Assembly (NCBI GenBank): GCA_903847195.1
Contig: CAINCZ010000157.1
Location: 1-64,000, forward strand
DNA from: an uncultured Acidobacteriota bacterium
Lineage (GTDB): Bacteria; Acidobacteriota; Terriglobia; Terriglobales; CAINCZ01
Length of the DNA: 64,000 nucleotides
Direction of reading: 5' to 3'
A program made the position numbers and the translations under genes. Shown one piece after another: positions 20,007-29,517 of this stretch (position 1 is its first letter; every line of letters starts with the position of its first letter). The notes under the pieces were generated by a model that was not told where the DNA came from, did not search any database, and was given only the letters and a program-made list of their open reading frames with translations.

Positions 20007-21344
20007 TTATGCGGCGCTTTCCTTCGGGGACTCGCTCGCTACGTCGGGCGCAACGCTCATGAACTGCGCGTCTTCGGTCGAGCCTGCCAGCGCGGTCGTG
20101 GCGGCCAGTCCGCCGGAGATCAGCATTTGCACGTCGTCGAAGTAACCGGTGCCTACGAAGCGCTGGTGCTTGACCGCTTCGTAGCCGAACTCGCGCTCGC
20201 TGGCGAATTCCTTCTCCTGCAGACGAGAGTAGGCGCTCATGCCGTTGTCCTTGTATTGACGGGCCAACTCGAACATGGCCAGGTTCAGCGAATGGAAGCC
20301 GGCCAGGGTGATGAACTGGAACTTGTAACCCATTTCGCCCAGTGCGGGCAGGAAGCGCGCAATGTCCGCCTCGTTCAGCTTCTTGCGCCAGTTGAACGAC
20401 GGCGAGCAGTTGTAGGCCAGCACCTTACCAGGGAAGCGCGCGTGAATGGCTTCGGCGAAGCGCTGCGCGTCCTGCAGGTTGGGCTCAGAAGTTTCCCACC
20501 AAAGCATGTCCGCGTAAGGCGCATAGCTGAGCGAGCGCGCGATGGCGGCATCGACACCGCCATCGTAGCGGAAGAAGCCCTCATACGAGCGCGCGCCGCG
20601 GGAGATGAAGTCATGATCGCGCGGATCAATGTCGCTGGTCAGCAGCTTGGCGCTGTCGGCGTCGGTGCGCGCGATGATGATCGTCGGCACGCCCATCACG
20701 TCGGCTGCCAGCCGCGCCGACACCAGCTTCTGGATGGCCTCGGCCGTGGGCACCAGCACCTTGCCGCCCATGTGGCCGCACTTCTTCGCCGAAGAAAGCT
20801 GATCCTCGAAGTGCACCGCCGCCGCGCCGGCTTCAATGAGGGCCTTGGTCAATTCAAAAGCGTTGAGCACGCCGCCAAAGCCGGCTTCGGCATCGGCCAC
20901 CAATGGAGCGAACCACTGGATGCCGTTGCGGCCCTCCGAGTGATGAATCTGATCGGCGCGGACCAGCGCGCGATTGATGCGCCGCACCATCTCGGGCATG
21001 CTGTTGGCCGGATACAGGCTCTGGTCGGGATAAACCTCACCAGCCAGGTTGTTATCGGCCGCGACCTGCCAGCCGCTGACGTAAATGGCCTTCAAGCCAG
21101 CTTTGATCTGCTGCACCGCCTGGTTGCCGGTCATCGCGCCCAGGGCCGCGACGTAAGGCTCCGCGTTCAACAGTTCCCAGAGTCGCTCGGACCCCATGCG
21201 CGCCAGCGTATGCTCAATGTGTACCGAGCCGCGCAACCGGGCCACATCTGCGGCTTTGTAGGGCCGTTCGATGCCCTCCCAGCGCGCGTGGCTGCGCCCG
21301 TGGTGCTCCAGATCGGGGAAGTCGCTTTTCAATTCTTTCTCCAT
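20007..21344 (-). CDS. aceA: Isocitrate lyase
   Basis: 445-residue glyoxylate-cycle enzyme cleaving isocitrate to glyoxylate and succinate. The catalytic loop KKCGHMGGK carries the active Cys at residue 189. Other family blocks are [29 protein letters not shown] and NCSPSFNW. Length matches the approximately 430-residue bacterial form. The start ATG 21344 follows an AGGAGC ribosome site by 4-5 nt. No malate synthase is adjacent. The gene allows growth on acetate or fatty acids, which fits a soil heterotroph. It converges with dnaB. Confidence 0.96.
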   Translation of the reverse strand: MEKELKSDFPDLEHHGRSHARWEGIERPYKAADVARLRGSVHIEHTLARMGSERLWELLNAEPYVAALGAMTGNQAVQQIKAGLKAIYVSGWQVAADNNLAGEVYPDQSLYPANSMPEMVRRINRALVRADQIHHSEGRNGIQWFAPLVADAEAGFGGVLNAFELTKALIEAGAAAVHFEDQLSSAKKCGHMGGKVLVPTAEAIQKLVSARLAADVMGVPTIIIARTDADSAKLLTSDIDPRDHDFISRGARSYEGFFRYDGGVDAAIARSLSYAPYADMLWWETSEPNLQDAQRFAEAIHARFPGKVLAYNCSPSFNWRKKLNEADIARFLPALGEMGYKFQFITLAGFHSLNLAMFELARQYKDNGMSAYSRLQEKEFASEREFGYEAVKHQRFVGTGYFDDVQMLISGGLAATTALAGSTEDAQFMSVAPDVASESPKESAA

Positions 21345-21569
21345 GGATGCTCCTGTGGTTGGCTGAAGGCCGTTTCCGTGGGCGCGCGAGAAATCCTGAG
21401 AGTCGCCGTCAAACCGAACGGCGCGGGAACTACTCCAACGTTGACAGAGGTTTCTGTCTTCGGCGCCGGGGCTTCAAGCGACAAGACTGCCGGAACGCGG
21501 TGCGGACCGCCGTGGGGCTGGGGGCTGCACCTCTGCCCTTGGTCTTGGATTCGCCGCCTGAGCCGGCGG

Positions 21570-21598
21570 TTGCGCAAAATTGCATGAGAGCATAGATT
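21570..21598 (+). promoter_or_regulatory. Putative promoter of the DnaC-like gene
   Basis: TTGCGC at 21570-21575, 17-bp spacer, TAGATT at 21593-21598. The predicted start is near 21605, just before the leader hairpin at 21620-21650. Confidence 0.45.
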
Positions 21599-21619
21599 CG
21601 ATTTCGTTCCAGAGAGGCT

Positions 21620-21650
21620 GGCCCCGCGATGCTTAATGCTTCGCGGGGCC
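21620..21650 (+). promoter_or_regulatory. Strong hairpin in the leader of the DnaC-like gene
   Basis: Perfect 10-bp inverted repeat GGCCCCGCGA / TCGCGGGGCC (21620-21629, 21641-21650) with an 11-nt loop, 15 bp before ATG 21665. The alternative ATG at 21629 lies inside it, which argues against that start. No U-run follows. It may reduce translation or act as an attenuator. The rest of the aceA-dnaC-like gap (21345-21619) shows nothing beyond the promoter and the aceA ribosome site. Confidence 0.5.
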
Positions 21651-21664
21651 CCGGGTGCAAGCGT

Positions 21665-22435
21665 ATGTCGTGTTCAGTTTGCCAGGACAGCGGGTGGAAG
21701 TACGTGGGCGCCGAGACCGAGCGCCGTGTGGTGCGCTGCGAATGCCGCAAGGCGCAGCAGGCCGAGCGCCTGCTCAAGCTGGCGCACATCCCGCGCCGCT
21801 ACCAGCACTGCGAGATCTCCAATTTCGAGGTGCCTACGGGTCCGTATCAACTTGCCATGGAGCGCGCCCGGCTGTCAGCCAAGTCGTTTGTTGACCGCTA
21901 TCCGGCGGAGGAGGCCGGACTGCTGCTGCTTGGCCCGATCGGCGTCGGCAAGACCCATCTCGCTGTGGGAATATTGCAGGAGTTGATGCGCCAGAAGCAC
22001 ATCTCCTGCCTGTTTTGCGATTACCGCGAACTGCTGAAGAGCATTCAGGATTCTTACAACCCAACGGTTCAGACGACGGAGATGGACATCCTGCGGCCGG
22101 TGATGGAAGCCGAGGTCCTGGTGCTCGACGAACTTGGCTCGACCAAGCCCAGCGAGTGGGTTTGGGACACCGTGAGCCTCGTGCTCAATACGCGCTACAA
22201 CGAAGCCCGCACGACGATCATCACTACCAACCTGCCGGACCTTCCGGCGCGCGATGGCGGCAACGACGATGTACGCAGCGCCGCCGCGGCGCGCCGTGCC
22301 GGCAGTGAAGCCACGCTGGGCGATCGCATCACCGAGCGCATGCGCTCGCGTCTGCACGAGATGTGCCGCGTGATTGAAATGCAAGGCGATGACTTCCGCC
22401 AGAAATTTAAGAAGGCGACCTTCAATGCCATGTAG
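21665..22435 (+). CDS. DnaC/IstB-like ATP-binding protein with zinc ribbon
   Basis: 256-residue AAA+ ATPase resembling helicase loaders (DnaC/DnaI). The N-terminus has four Cys (3, 6, 25, 27; CSVC and CEC) forming a small zinc ribbon. Walker A is GPIGVGKTH at 90-98 and Walker B is VLVLDELG. A sensor-type ITTNLPD and an Arg-rich stretch near GDRITERMRSRL follow. ATG 21665 is chosen because the zinc ribbon starts there and the upstream ATG lies in a hairpin. A plausible role is loading DnaB, encoded 1.7 kb upstream. An IS21 IstB is less likely: no transposase and no terminal repeats are nearby. Confidence 0.82.
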   Translation: MSCSVCQDSGWKYVGAETERRVVRCECRKAQQAERLLKLAHIPRRYQHCEISNFEVPTGPYQLAMERARLSAKSFVDRYPAEEAGLLLLGPIGVGKTHLAVGILQELMRQKHISCLFCDYRELLKSIQDSYNPTVQTTEMDILRPVMEAEVLVLDELGSTKPSEWVWDTVSLVLNTRYNEARTTIITTNLPDLPARDGGNDDVRSAAAARRAGSEATLGDRITERMRSRLHEMCRVIEMQGDDFRQKFKKATFNAM

Positions 22436-22481
22436 CGGAGCAATCCTCCTCTCGTCTTCGGACGGTCTGGGGAGTTAACGG

Positions 22482-23690
22482 GTGTTTGAGCAGGCGCTTG
22501 AATTCGTAAGCGAACGCGACGCGGAGGTCTTCAGCCGTGCTCCGGAAGCGCCTGCCGTTTTTGCGCTGCGTGGCGATGGCGGCGAGCCCTACATCAGCAA
22601 GACCGCGAACCTGCGCCGGCGCCTGGTGCGCCTGCTGGGGAAGCCTGATTCATCGCGCCGCCTGAATCTGCGCGAGCGCGTGCGTCGCATTGAATGGACG
22701 CAGACGGGCAGCGACTTCGAGTCGGGGCTGCTGCTGTACCGGGCGCTGCGGCTGGAGTTCCCGCGCAACTATGCGGCGCGTCTGCGCTTGCGGCCGGCTC
22801 CGTTGATCCGCCTCATTATCGAAAACGACTATCCGCGCGCGCTCGTGACGACGCGCATTGCCACGCTGCGGGGACGCTCGGTCTACTACGGACCGTTTGC
22901 TACGCGTGCGTTGGCGGAGAAGTCTCTGAACGACGCTCTCGATCTGTTCAAGATTCGCCGCTGCACCGACGACCTTGCGCCCGACCCGGGGTTTCCCGGC
23001 TGTATCTACTCAGAGATGAAGATGTGCCTTGCCCCTTGTTTCCGGGGCTGCACCGAAGCCGAATACGCCAACGAAGTGGAGCGCGTGCAGCAGTGGTTCG
23101 ATACCGGCGGCCAATCGCTGGTGCGCGAACTGGCGCACCAGCGCGACCAGGCAAGCGGGGCGCTTGAGTTTGAAAAAGCAGCCGCGGCCCACGCCCGATG
23201 GGAAAAGGCATCGAATGCGGCGCACCTGGATGAAATTGTGCGGCGCGTTGATCGGATACATGGTCTGATCGTGCAGCCCTCGGCCCTGGGCGATCATGTT
23301 GCGCTTTTCCAGTTGGATGCGGGGCGCCTGCGTGGACCCGTGCCGCTGGCGCTGGAACATCAGCTGGCAGAGCACACGGCCAAGCCGCGCTCCATGGAGT
23401 CGCGCGTCATCGAGGCGCTCGCTGCCGCGCCGCCCTTGCCCGCTGCGACCGCACTGGAAGCGACGGAGCACCTGGCTTATCTCAAGCGCTGGCATTACCG
23501 GAGTACAAGGGTTGGCGAGATATTTCTGGCCGATGCGCGGGGTGAGTTGCCGCTTCGGCGCATTGTGCGCGGCATCAGCCGCGTCTTTCGCGGTGAATCG
23601 CCGGCTGGCGAACCCAGCGAGACCGCCCACGATTACTGGGTCAATCGCGGACGGGCGGCCCAACTGAATCCTGACAATTACAACGTGTGA
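22482..23690 (+). CDS. Short UvrC-like protein (GIY-YIG plus UVR-type region)
   Basis: 402-residue protein that resembles the N-terminal half of UvrC. A GIY-YIG-like nuclease domain occupies residues ~20-100 (VFALRGDGGEPYISKTANLRRR region; the classical GIY is degenerate). A Cys-containing block follows (GCIYSEMKMCLAPC), matching the conserved UvrC CLAPC motif, then a coiled UVR-like segment (ALEFEKAAAAHARWE). The C-terminal RNase H-like endonuclease and HhH domains of UvrC are absent. Similar short proteins may act in repair (Cho-like) or otherwise. The GTG start at 22482 has GGGGAG 7 nt upstream. It follows the DnaC-like gene by 46 bp, so co-transcription is likely. Confidence 0.75.
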   Translation: MFEQALEFVSERDAEVFSRAPEAPAVFALRGDGGEPYISKTANLRRRLVRLLGKPDSSRRLNLRERVRRIEWTQTGSDFESGLLLYRALRLEFPRNYAARLRLRPAPLIRLIIENDYPRALVTTRIATLRGRSVYYGPFATRALAEKSLNDALDLFKIRRCTDDLAPDPGFPGCIYSEMKMCLAPCFRGCTEAEYANEVERVQQWFDTGGQSLVRELAHQRDQASGALEFEKAAAAHARWEKASNAAHLDEIVRRVDRIHGLIVQPSALGDHVALFQLDAGRLRGPVPLALEHQLAEHTAKPRSMESRVIEALAAAPPLPAATALEATEHLAYLKRWHYRSTRVGEIFLADARGELPLRRIVRGISRVFRGESPAGEPSETAHDYWVNRGRAAQLNPDNYNV

Positions 23691-23726
23691 GACCTTGCCG
23701 CGTGACCGCGAAGTGGCCGCGCAGGC

Positions 23727-24662
23727 CTATTGGAGTTTGCCCGCCGGGTCTGCCTGCGTGGCGCTTTTCTTGCCATCTTCTACCGGCATAACTGCGGTGC
23801 CTTCCGGGGGGATCAGCTCAAACTGCTTGTCAGTAAGCGGCTGGTTCAAGTCCAGCTTCACCATCCCCAGCGTAATGCGGTACTCCTCCACCGGGCGAAG
23901 GATCTCAATGACGGACGGGAACGACAGCTCGCCGTACTCCTGCCACTTGCCGTACAGGATGTCGCTCACCACATCGCCCTTCATATCGTAGACCCGCTGA
24001 CGCCGGGGTTTCAGCGCGGTGCGGTCGAAGTAGATCTTGCGCTCCAGATACCAGCCACCCGGCCCGCGGTGAATCACATCCAGACGGTAGTCGGGCAGCG
24101 GCACTTTCTTCTGTGACTTGCTGTCGGTTACGATCTCCTGACCGCTCTCCAGTACAGCAATGTCTTCCAGCAAGTTGATATCGTTCAGCAGCAGGGCGTT
24201 GTAAATGATATGAGGACGCAGCCCGGCGAGTCCGGTACCGCCGCTAGTTTGCGCATCATTCTTGCCGATGTACAGGCGGCTCTTTTGCGGAATGTAGAGC
24301 TTGAAGTCGGGGCCGCTGCTGACCATGTCGAAGGCACGGGTACGCACCACGGGCATCAGTCCGGTCATGCGCAACAGATTGGGCTGCCGCACCAGGATGT
24401 AGCCGCGTATCTCCTGGTACTCGGTAACCCTGCCGCTCTTGCTGCCGCCCACCGAGGTGGCAATGTCCACCGTGGCGGTCAGCGTCTTAATCGCGCTTGC
24501 CTGGGCGTTGACCTGACTTATCAACTCGGTGACGGTCGCGGTACGCAAGGTCGCGTCGAGCGCCGCCGCCCGCTCAACGCGGTGCGAACGCAGCAGGCAG
24601 CCGGTCGCCGGCAGGACGAGCAATAAAACCCAAATTTGAAGAAATGCGGGAATCTTTCTCAT
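23727..24662 (-). CDS. LolA-like outer-membrane lipoprotein (DUF4292-type)
   Basis: 311-residue secreted lipoprotein. The signal sequence MRKIPAFLQIWVLLLVLPATGC ends at a lipobox-like ATGC with Cys22. The mature part is beta-rich with features of LolA/LolB-like folds (repeated VDIATSV, IRGYILVRQPNLLRM, KLYIPQKSRLYIG, YLERKIYFDR). It may bind lipid or lipoprotein at the outer membrane. I recall DUF4292-like proteins of this kind, but family membership is not certain. The C-terminal 25 residues look disordered (PVEDGKKSATQADPAG). It converges with the UvrC-like gene. Confidence 0.72.
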   Translation of the reverse strand: MRKIPAFLQIWVLLLVLPATGCLLRSHRVERAAALDATLRTATVTELISQVNAQASAIKTLTATVDIATSVGGSKSGRVTEYQEIRGYILVRQPNLLRMTGLMPVVRTRAFDMVSSGPDFKLYIPQKSRLYIGKNDAQTSGGTGLAGLRPHIIYNALLLNDINLLEDIAVLESGQEIVTDSKSQKKVPLPDYRLDVIHRGPGGWYLERKIYFDRTALKPRRQRVYDMKGDVVSDILYGKWQEYGELSFPSVIEILRPVEEYRITLGMVKLDLNQPLTDKQFELIPPEGTAVMPVEDGKKSATQADPAGKLQ

Positions 24663-24897
24663 CGCAAGAGAGAACTATCCTATGAATCTGCGTGCGCAGC
24701 AGGGCCGCGCGGTCGCCTAATGTATTGCGTTACGGCCATGACTCCGCGCTGCGGCTTACGCCAATAAATTCTAATTGAAGTAGCCCTTCGGCATCCAACA
24801 TTGCAGCCAAACCGTAGGGTCGTTAGCGCCGAACGTCAAGTCCCCAACTGCCAGCTCCCTGGAGCGGCAAGCACTCTGAATAGTATAAACGCAGCAG

Positions 24898-25962
24898 CTA
24901 TCGGCGGCTCGCAGCAGTGGCCCGGCGGTAGGCCTGCACGTTGCGGTTGTGCTCGTCGAGCGTGTGCGAGAAGCGGTGGCGGCCGTTGCCGTCGCTCACG
25001 AAGTAGTAGTACTCGCTTTCGGCCGGATGAGCGGCGGCCCGCAGCGAAGCACTCCCTGGGTTCGCAATCGGCCCGGGCGGCAACCCGGCATACCGATAGG
25101 TGTTGTACGGGGAATCGGCCTTCAGGTCCGACTGGTAAATTCCTCCGCGAAAGCGATCCGCCAGCAACGCGGCATAGATCACAGTCGGATCGGCGGCCAG
25201 CGCGATCTTTTTCCCCAGGCGGTTGGAATAGACGCTGGCCACCAGCGGGCGCTCATCCGCGACCGCCGTTTCTTTCTCAACAATGCTGGCCAGCGTTACG
25301 ACCCGGCGCAGTTCGGCGCTGCTCAGCCCGCCACGGCCCGCTTCGCCTGGGCCTGGCAGCAGTCCGAGGGCGCGGCCTTCCTGGCGGAAGCGGCGCACCA
25401 TCACGGCGGCAATATCAACTACCGTCTGAGTGCGCGTGAACTGGTAGGTATCCGGAAAAAGATAGCCCTCAAGCGACGTAGCTAGCGGATCCAGATCGGC
25501 AATCAACGAAAGTTCGCCGCGGGCCACGCGCAGAAAGTCCTGGCGCGCGCCGAGCCCGGCGGCCTCGACCGCCGCCGCCACGTCGAACATGTTGTAACCT
25601 TCCGGAATCGTTACCGTGTGCTTGAAGATGTCGCCCCGCGCCACCCGCGCGTAAACCTGCAGCGCGCTGGCCGCCGCATCGAACTTGTATTCGCCCGCCT
25701 TGAGCGAGCCCCCGGGCGTGGCGAGATAGTGGTATAGCAGGAGCGCCTTTGCGTTGTTGATGACGCCCTGCCGTTCCAATTCGCTGGCGATGTGGCGTGC
25801 GGAGAGGCCGGGGCGGAGCAGGACGAACTTTTCGCCGTGCGGATCAACCGGCAGCAGCAGCGCCCAACCAAGCCAGCAGGCGGCGCTCACGATCAGCAGC
25901 AAGACAATTTTGGCAAGTGTTCGCAATCCGGAATCTCTGATGAATTTCGCCCAAACGTGCAC
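24898..25962 (-). CDS. mltG: Endolytic murein transglycosylase MltG
   Basis: 354-residue inner-membrane enzyme that cleaves nascent glycan strands and sets their length. One transmembrane helix (residues ~17-38) is followed by a LysM-like part (FVLLRPGLSARHIASELERQGVI) and the catalytic YceG domain: LEGYLFPDTYQ near 165-175, ASIVEKET with the expected catalytic Glu229, DPTVIYA, YNTYRYAGLPPGPI and YYYFVSDGNGRHRFS. Length is typical. It follows ruvX by 31 bp on the same strand, the common ruvX-mltG pairing. Confidence 0.95.
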   Translation of the reverse strand: MHVWAKFIRDSGLRTLAKIVLLLIVSAACWLGWALLLPVDPHGEKFVLLRPGLSARHIASELERQGVINNAKALLLYHYLATPGGSLKAGEYKFDAAASALQVYARVARGDIFKHTVTIPEGYNMFDVAAAVEAAGLGARQDFLRVARGELSLIADLDPLATSLEGYLFPDTYQFTRTQTVVDIAAVMVRRFRQEGRALGLLPGPGEAGRGGLSSAELRRVVTLASIVEKETAVADERPLVASVYSNRLGKKIALAADPTVIYAALLADRFRGGIYQSDLKADSPYNTYRYAGLPPGPIANPGSASLRAAAHPAESEYYYFVSDGNGRHRFSHTLDEHNRNVQAYRRATAASRR

Positions 25963-25993
25963 TGCTGTTGCGGGCCTGCGCTGCGCCCGGTCT

Positions 25994-26443
25994 TCAATCC
26001 GGCGTGATTCGCTGGCGTTCCATGTACGACTGCAGGATCAGCACGGCCGCCATCTGGTCCACCACTTCGCCGCGACGCCGGATGGTCATCTCGCTTTCGC
26101 GCAGCACCCGTTGCGCTTCTGCCGTGGTAAGCCTCTCGTCCCAGAGATGCACGGGAAGCTGGAACCGGATCCGCAACTGCTCGGCGAATTCCTGCATTCG
26201 GATCGAGCCCGCCGTCTCGCCGCCGCTCCGCATGTGCAGAGGGTAGCCCACGACGATCTCTATCACGCCGTAGTCGAGGATCACCTTCTCCAGTCCGGCA
26301 AAATCCGTCTTCTTGTTCTTGCGCCGCAGAGTTTTCAATCCCTGCGCGGTGATGCCGAGGGGGTCGGAAACCGCCATGCCGATGGTGCGCGAGCCTACAT
26401 CGAGTCCGAGCAGCCTGCCCTCGCGAATGGAATCATTGCTCAC
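25994..26443 (-). CDS. ruvX: Putative pre-16S rRNA nuclease YqgF/RuvX
   Basis: 149-residue RNase H-fold protein involved in 16S rRNA 5'-end maturation (once called Holliday junction resolvase-like). Motifs: GLDVGSRTIGMAVSD at 13-27 with the first catalytic Asp, VGYPL in the middle, and DERLTTAEA and DQMAAVLILQSYM with the further acidic residues. Length is typical. The start is GTG at 26443. It lies upstream of mltG in the same unit. Confidence 0.93.
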   Translation of the reverse strand: MSNDSIREGRLLGLDVGSRTIGMAVSDPLGITAQGLKTLRRKNKKTDFAGLEKVILDYGVIEIVVGYPLHMRSGGETAGSIRMQEFAEQLRIRFQLPVHLWDERLTTAEAQRVLRESEMTIRRRGEVVDQMAAVLILQSYMERQRITPD

Positions 26444-26593
26444 CGATCTCGATTATAGTCGGCGCAGCCGTCCAGTTGAGGGTTGATGAGCCTGGGTGCC
26501 GGAACCGGGGGAAAGAAACTGCCTGTGACGCGGAGATGCAGGAACGGCCCTATCCAAGAAGAAAGTGAAATCCGGCGCGAAACGTCGAGCTGG

Positions 26594-26851
26594 TTACCCG
26601 GCAGGCAACAGTTCAATGAACCTCGACTCGATCTCCGCGCCGACGTAGGGGCCATCGCCCAGTTCGTCCACCTGCGGCTGATCGAAGGCGACGAAATAGA
26701 AGACCTGCTTGCTGTCGCTGGTGTAAATCACCCGGCTGAATTTCATGCAATCACCCTGCAGCCCGCCCATGACGGTCGCGGTGACGCCCTTGGCCCAGGT
26801 GAATGCGGTTGAAATGCGAATACGGTCGCCCAACAACGGAGTTCGTTGCAT
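26594..26851 (-). CDS. Small protein of unknown function
   Basis: 85 residues, starting MQRTPLLGDRIRISTAFTWA and rich in aromatic and acidic residues, with no signal peptide or membrane segment. I do not recognise it. ATG 26851 follows GAGGTGAA by 5 nt, a good ribosome site. The open frame continues further upstream to 27115, but that part has Cys/Trp/Arg-rich sequence untypical of protein. It lies 150 bp upstream of ruvX on the same strand. Confidence 0.6.
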   Translation of the reverse strand: MQRTPLLGDRIRISTAFTWAKGVTATVMGGLQGDCMKFSRVIYTSDSKQVFYFVAFDQPQVDELGDGPYVGAEIESRFIELLPAG

Positions 26852-27117
26852 TTCGTTCACCTCGCGGAAAGCGATCTGGTGACTCTTTACGATAGATTGG
26901 TGGGTCCGTTCGGCAAACTTGCCCTGCCGTAAAGTTGAGATGCCAAAACTCAGGAATCTGGGCCGCCAGAAACAAAAAAAGAAATTACCCGAGAAACCAG
27001 AACGCAACCGGGCACATCCGCCGCACCGGTCGGCAACCTCTGACGCCAGCTCGGAGAGGATGAGCCAGCCTGACCATGTCGCCCGCAATTGTACCCCAAG
27101 ATGCCAGGTCCGCAAGT

Positions 27118-28041
27118 TTAGCTATGTTCCGGCTGATAGGAATACCCATCCGCCTGATGGTCGTGCGAGTACTGCTCGACCACCGACAGAAAGGCCTGCG
27201 CCGCGTGCGAAAGTTCGCCGCCCTTGCGGTAGATCAGGCGCAGCTTGCGCTCAAACTTAAGTTCTCGTACCGACAGCGACACCAGTTCACCGCGCGCCAC
27301 CTCGGCCTCTACGCACATGCGCGGCAGCAGCGCCACGCCGTTTCCGGCTGCTACGAACTTCTTGATTGCCTCGATGGTAGGCAGTTCCACGTCCATATTA
27401 AGGGGAACCCGACGCCGAGTGAACGCCTCCAGCACCTTTTCGCGGTAGCGGGAAGGCACGTTGTGAGCAACGAAATACTCGGAAGCGAGCTGCTGAATGT
27501 GCACTTCCTCCGCCTTCGCCAGCGGGTGGCCAGGCGGAACCAGGAACGTCAGCTGATCGCGATAGACCGTAATGGACCGCAGGCTGGTATCGGCGGGGTG
27601 AAAGGTAATGACGCCCATCTCGGCGTTGTGACTGAGAATCTCGGCCGGAATGCGGTTCGCCAGCGAGCGCTGTACCGTAACCTTGATCATCGGGTAACGC
27701 CGCCGGAAGCAATCCAGCACCGGCAGCAGGTACAGGCAGGTGAATTCGTTGGCGGCAACCACCAGGTGACCGCGGTGCATCTGCCGCAGCTCTTCCAGCG
27801 CGCTGATGGCTTCCCCGCGCAGGTTCAGCAGTTGTTCGGCGTAACCCAGCAGCGTGCGTCCGGCATCGGTGAGAATCCCCTCGCGCGAAGAGCGGTCAAA
27901 CAAGGATTCGCCCAGTTCCAGTTCGAGCTTGCGGATAGTCTGGCTGATGGCCGGCTGGGTGCGGAACAGCTTCTTGGCGGCGCGGGAAAAACTGCCCTCT
28001 CGCGCCACGGCCAGAAAGGTCTCGATCTGGAATAGGTCCAT
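27118..28041 (-). CDS. LysR-family transcriptional regulator
   Basis: 307-residue regulator: an N-terminal winged HTH (residues 1-60, [32 protein letters not shown]), a linker helix, and a periplasmic-binding-like co-inducer domain ([13 protein letters not shown]). It is transcribed away from leuA across a 174-bp AT-rich gap containing a dyad, the classical LysR arrangement, so it probably controls leuABCD and itself. The co-inducer could be a leucine-pathway intermediate such as 2-isopropylmalate (as for LeuO/BcaR-type regulators), which is an inference. Confidence 0.9.
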   Translation of the reverse strand: MDLFQIETFLAVAREGSFSRAAKKLFRTQPAISQTIRKLELELGESLFDRSSREGILTDAGRTLLGYAEQLLNLRGEAISALEELRQMHRGHLVVAANEFTCLYLLPVLDCFRRRYPMIKVTVQRSLANRIPAEILSHNAEMGVITFHPADTSLRSITVYRDQLTFLVPPGHPLAKAEEVHIQQLASEYFVAHNVPSRYREKVLEAFTRRRVPLNMDVELPTIEAIKKFVAAGNGVALLPRMCVEAEVARGELVSLSVRELKFERKLRLIYRKGGELSHAAQAFLSVVEQYSHDHQADGYSYQPEHS

Positions 28042-28118
28042 GGTGCCTCAGGGGCCGATGTTGCGCCACGGCCCGATAGAATAGCCAGCAATACCTACGC
28101 TTATATCATTAGAAATTG

Positions 28119-28138
28119 TTATTGTACAGCAACAATAA
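28119..28138. promoter_or_regulatory. LysR-type operator between lysR and leuA
   Basis: Perfect inverted repeat TTATTGT (28119-28125) and ACAATAA (28132-28138), 6-nt spacer, in an AT-rich patch unlike the surrounding DNA. It has the T-N11-A character of LysR boxes and overlaps a possible leuA promoter (TTGTTA at 28116, TAAATT at 28139). Confidence 0.6.
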
Positions 28139-28215
28139 TAAATTTGCCTTATCTGTCCGGACGGTGCAGCATGGGCTTACGCGGCCCTGAGGCAGGAGCG
28201 TTTCAGGAGATTTTT

Positions 28216-29436
28216 ATGGACCTCAAACAGGTTACGATCTTCGATACCACCCTTCGCGACGGCGAGCAGTCGCCGGGTTGCAGCATGAACCTGCAGGAAA
28301 AACTCCGGATGGCGCGTCAACTGGAGCGCCTGGGCGTGGACGTGATCGAAGCCGGTTTCCCCATCGCTTCCGAGGGCGACTACGAGGCGGTGATTGCCGT
28401 GTCCAACACCGTCGAACGCCCGCGCGTGGCCGCCCTGGCACGCTGCCGCAAGGAAGACATCGACCGGGCCTGGGCCGCCGTCCGTGGCGCCAAGCATCCC
28501 ATGCTCCACGTATTCCTCGCCACCTCCGACATTCACCTCCAGTCCAAACTGAAGATCACGCGCGAGCAGTGCCTCCGCCAGTCGGCCGAGCAGGTCGCTT
28601 ATGCGCGCACCTTCACCAGCGACGTGGAGTACTCGGCCGAAGACGCAATGCGCACCGATATCGAGTTCCTGATGGACGTCATCGAAGCCGTCGTCGAAGC
28701 GGGAGCTACGACCGTCAACCTGCCCGACACGGTTGGCTACAACGTTCCCAGCGAGATGACGCGCATCTTCGCCGAGATTTGCCTGCGCGCGCACCGGAAG
28801 CATCCGGAGCTGGTTATTTCCTCCCACTGTCACAACGACTTGGGACTGGCCGTAGCCAATTCCATCGCTGCCGTTCAGGCCGGCGCCCGGCAGGTGGAGT
28901 GCACGATTAACGGCATCGGCGAACGGGCCGGCAACGCGGCGCTGGAAGAAGTCGTGATGGCGATCAACGTACGTCGCGACGTGATGCACTTCAGCACCAA
29001 CATCCAGACCGATCAACTTTTCCCGGCCAGCCAGTTGCTCACGGAGTTGACCAATGTTGCGGTGCAGCCGAACAAGGCGATCGTTGGACGCAACGCCTTT
29101 GCGCACGAGGCCGGCATTCACCAGGACGGCATGATCAAGAATCCACTGACCTACGAGATCATGACCCCGCAATCCGTAGGCGTACCGGCCAACACGATGG
29201 TGCTGGGCAAGCACTCTGGCCGCCACGCCCTCGGCATCCGCTGCAAAGAACTTGGCTTTACCTTCTCCCGCCGCGAACTCGATGCAGTTTACCGGCGCTT
29301 CTGTGCCGTCGCTGACGAGATTAAGGTCGTGGACGACAACGAGTTGACCAAGATTATTCGGCAGGAGATTTCAGGACCGGTAGGGGTAGAATCAAGTCGT
29401 GGTCCGCAGGTGCAAGCGGGCGTGGCGATGGACTGA
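28216..29436 (+). CDS. leuA: 2-isopropylmalate synthase without regulatory domain
   Basis: 406-residue condensing enzyme, acetyl-CoA plus 2-oxoisovalerate to 2-isopropylmalate, first step of leucine synthesis. DRE-TIM motifs: [12 protein letters not shown] at residues 10-21, SSHCHNDLG with the metal His pair, the GIGERAGN loop, and HSGRHALG near 335. The usual C-terminal LeuA dimer domain (about 110 residues, the leucine sensor) is absent. The protein ends ~70 residues after HSGRHA, and leuB begins 81 bp later. ATG 28216 has AGGAGA 5 nt upstream. Homocitrate- or citramalate-synthase-like activity cannot be excluded, but the neighbours leuB, leuC and leuD favour leucine synthesis. Confidence 0.92.
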   Translation: MDLKQVTIFDTTLRDGEQSPGCSMNLQEKLRMARQLERLGVDVIEAGFPIASEGDYEAVIAVSNTVERPRVAALARCRKEDIDRAWAAVRGAKHPMLHVFLATSDIHLQSKLKITREQCLRQSAEQVAYARTFTSDVEYSAEDAMRTDIEFLMDVIEAVVEAGATTVNLPDTVGYNVPSEMTRIFAEICLRAHRKHPELVISSHCHNDLGLAVANSIAAVQAGARQVECTINGIGERAGNAALEEVVMAINVRRDVMHFSTNIQTDQLFPASQLLTELTNVAVQPNKAIVGRNAFAHEAGIHQDGMIKNPLTYEIMTPQSVGVPANTMVLGKHSGRHALGIRCKELGFTFSRRELDAVYRRFCAVADEIKVVDDNELTKIIRQEISGPVGVESSRGPQVQAGVAMD

Positions 29437-29517
29437 AGCGCTCCTTCCCTTAAAATCTTATAAGTCACAACCGCGATGACACGGATGTCGTTCGTCGCCC
29501 CGCGTGCAGGTAAAAGC

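Noticed and set aside
19968..21587. 539-codon plus-strand open frame antisense to aceA
   Set aside because: Exact shadow of isocitrate lyase, which has full catalytic motifs; the antisense translation is Arg/His/Ala-rich with no fold signature. Long antisense frames are expected in GC-rich DNA.
21665..22435. IS21-type IstB helper ATPase
   Set aside because: No IstA transposase, no terminal inverted repeats or target duplication; a zinc ribbon is present, which fits DnaC-like loaders better.
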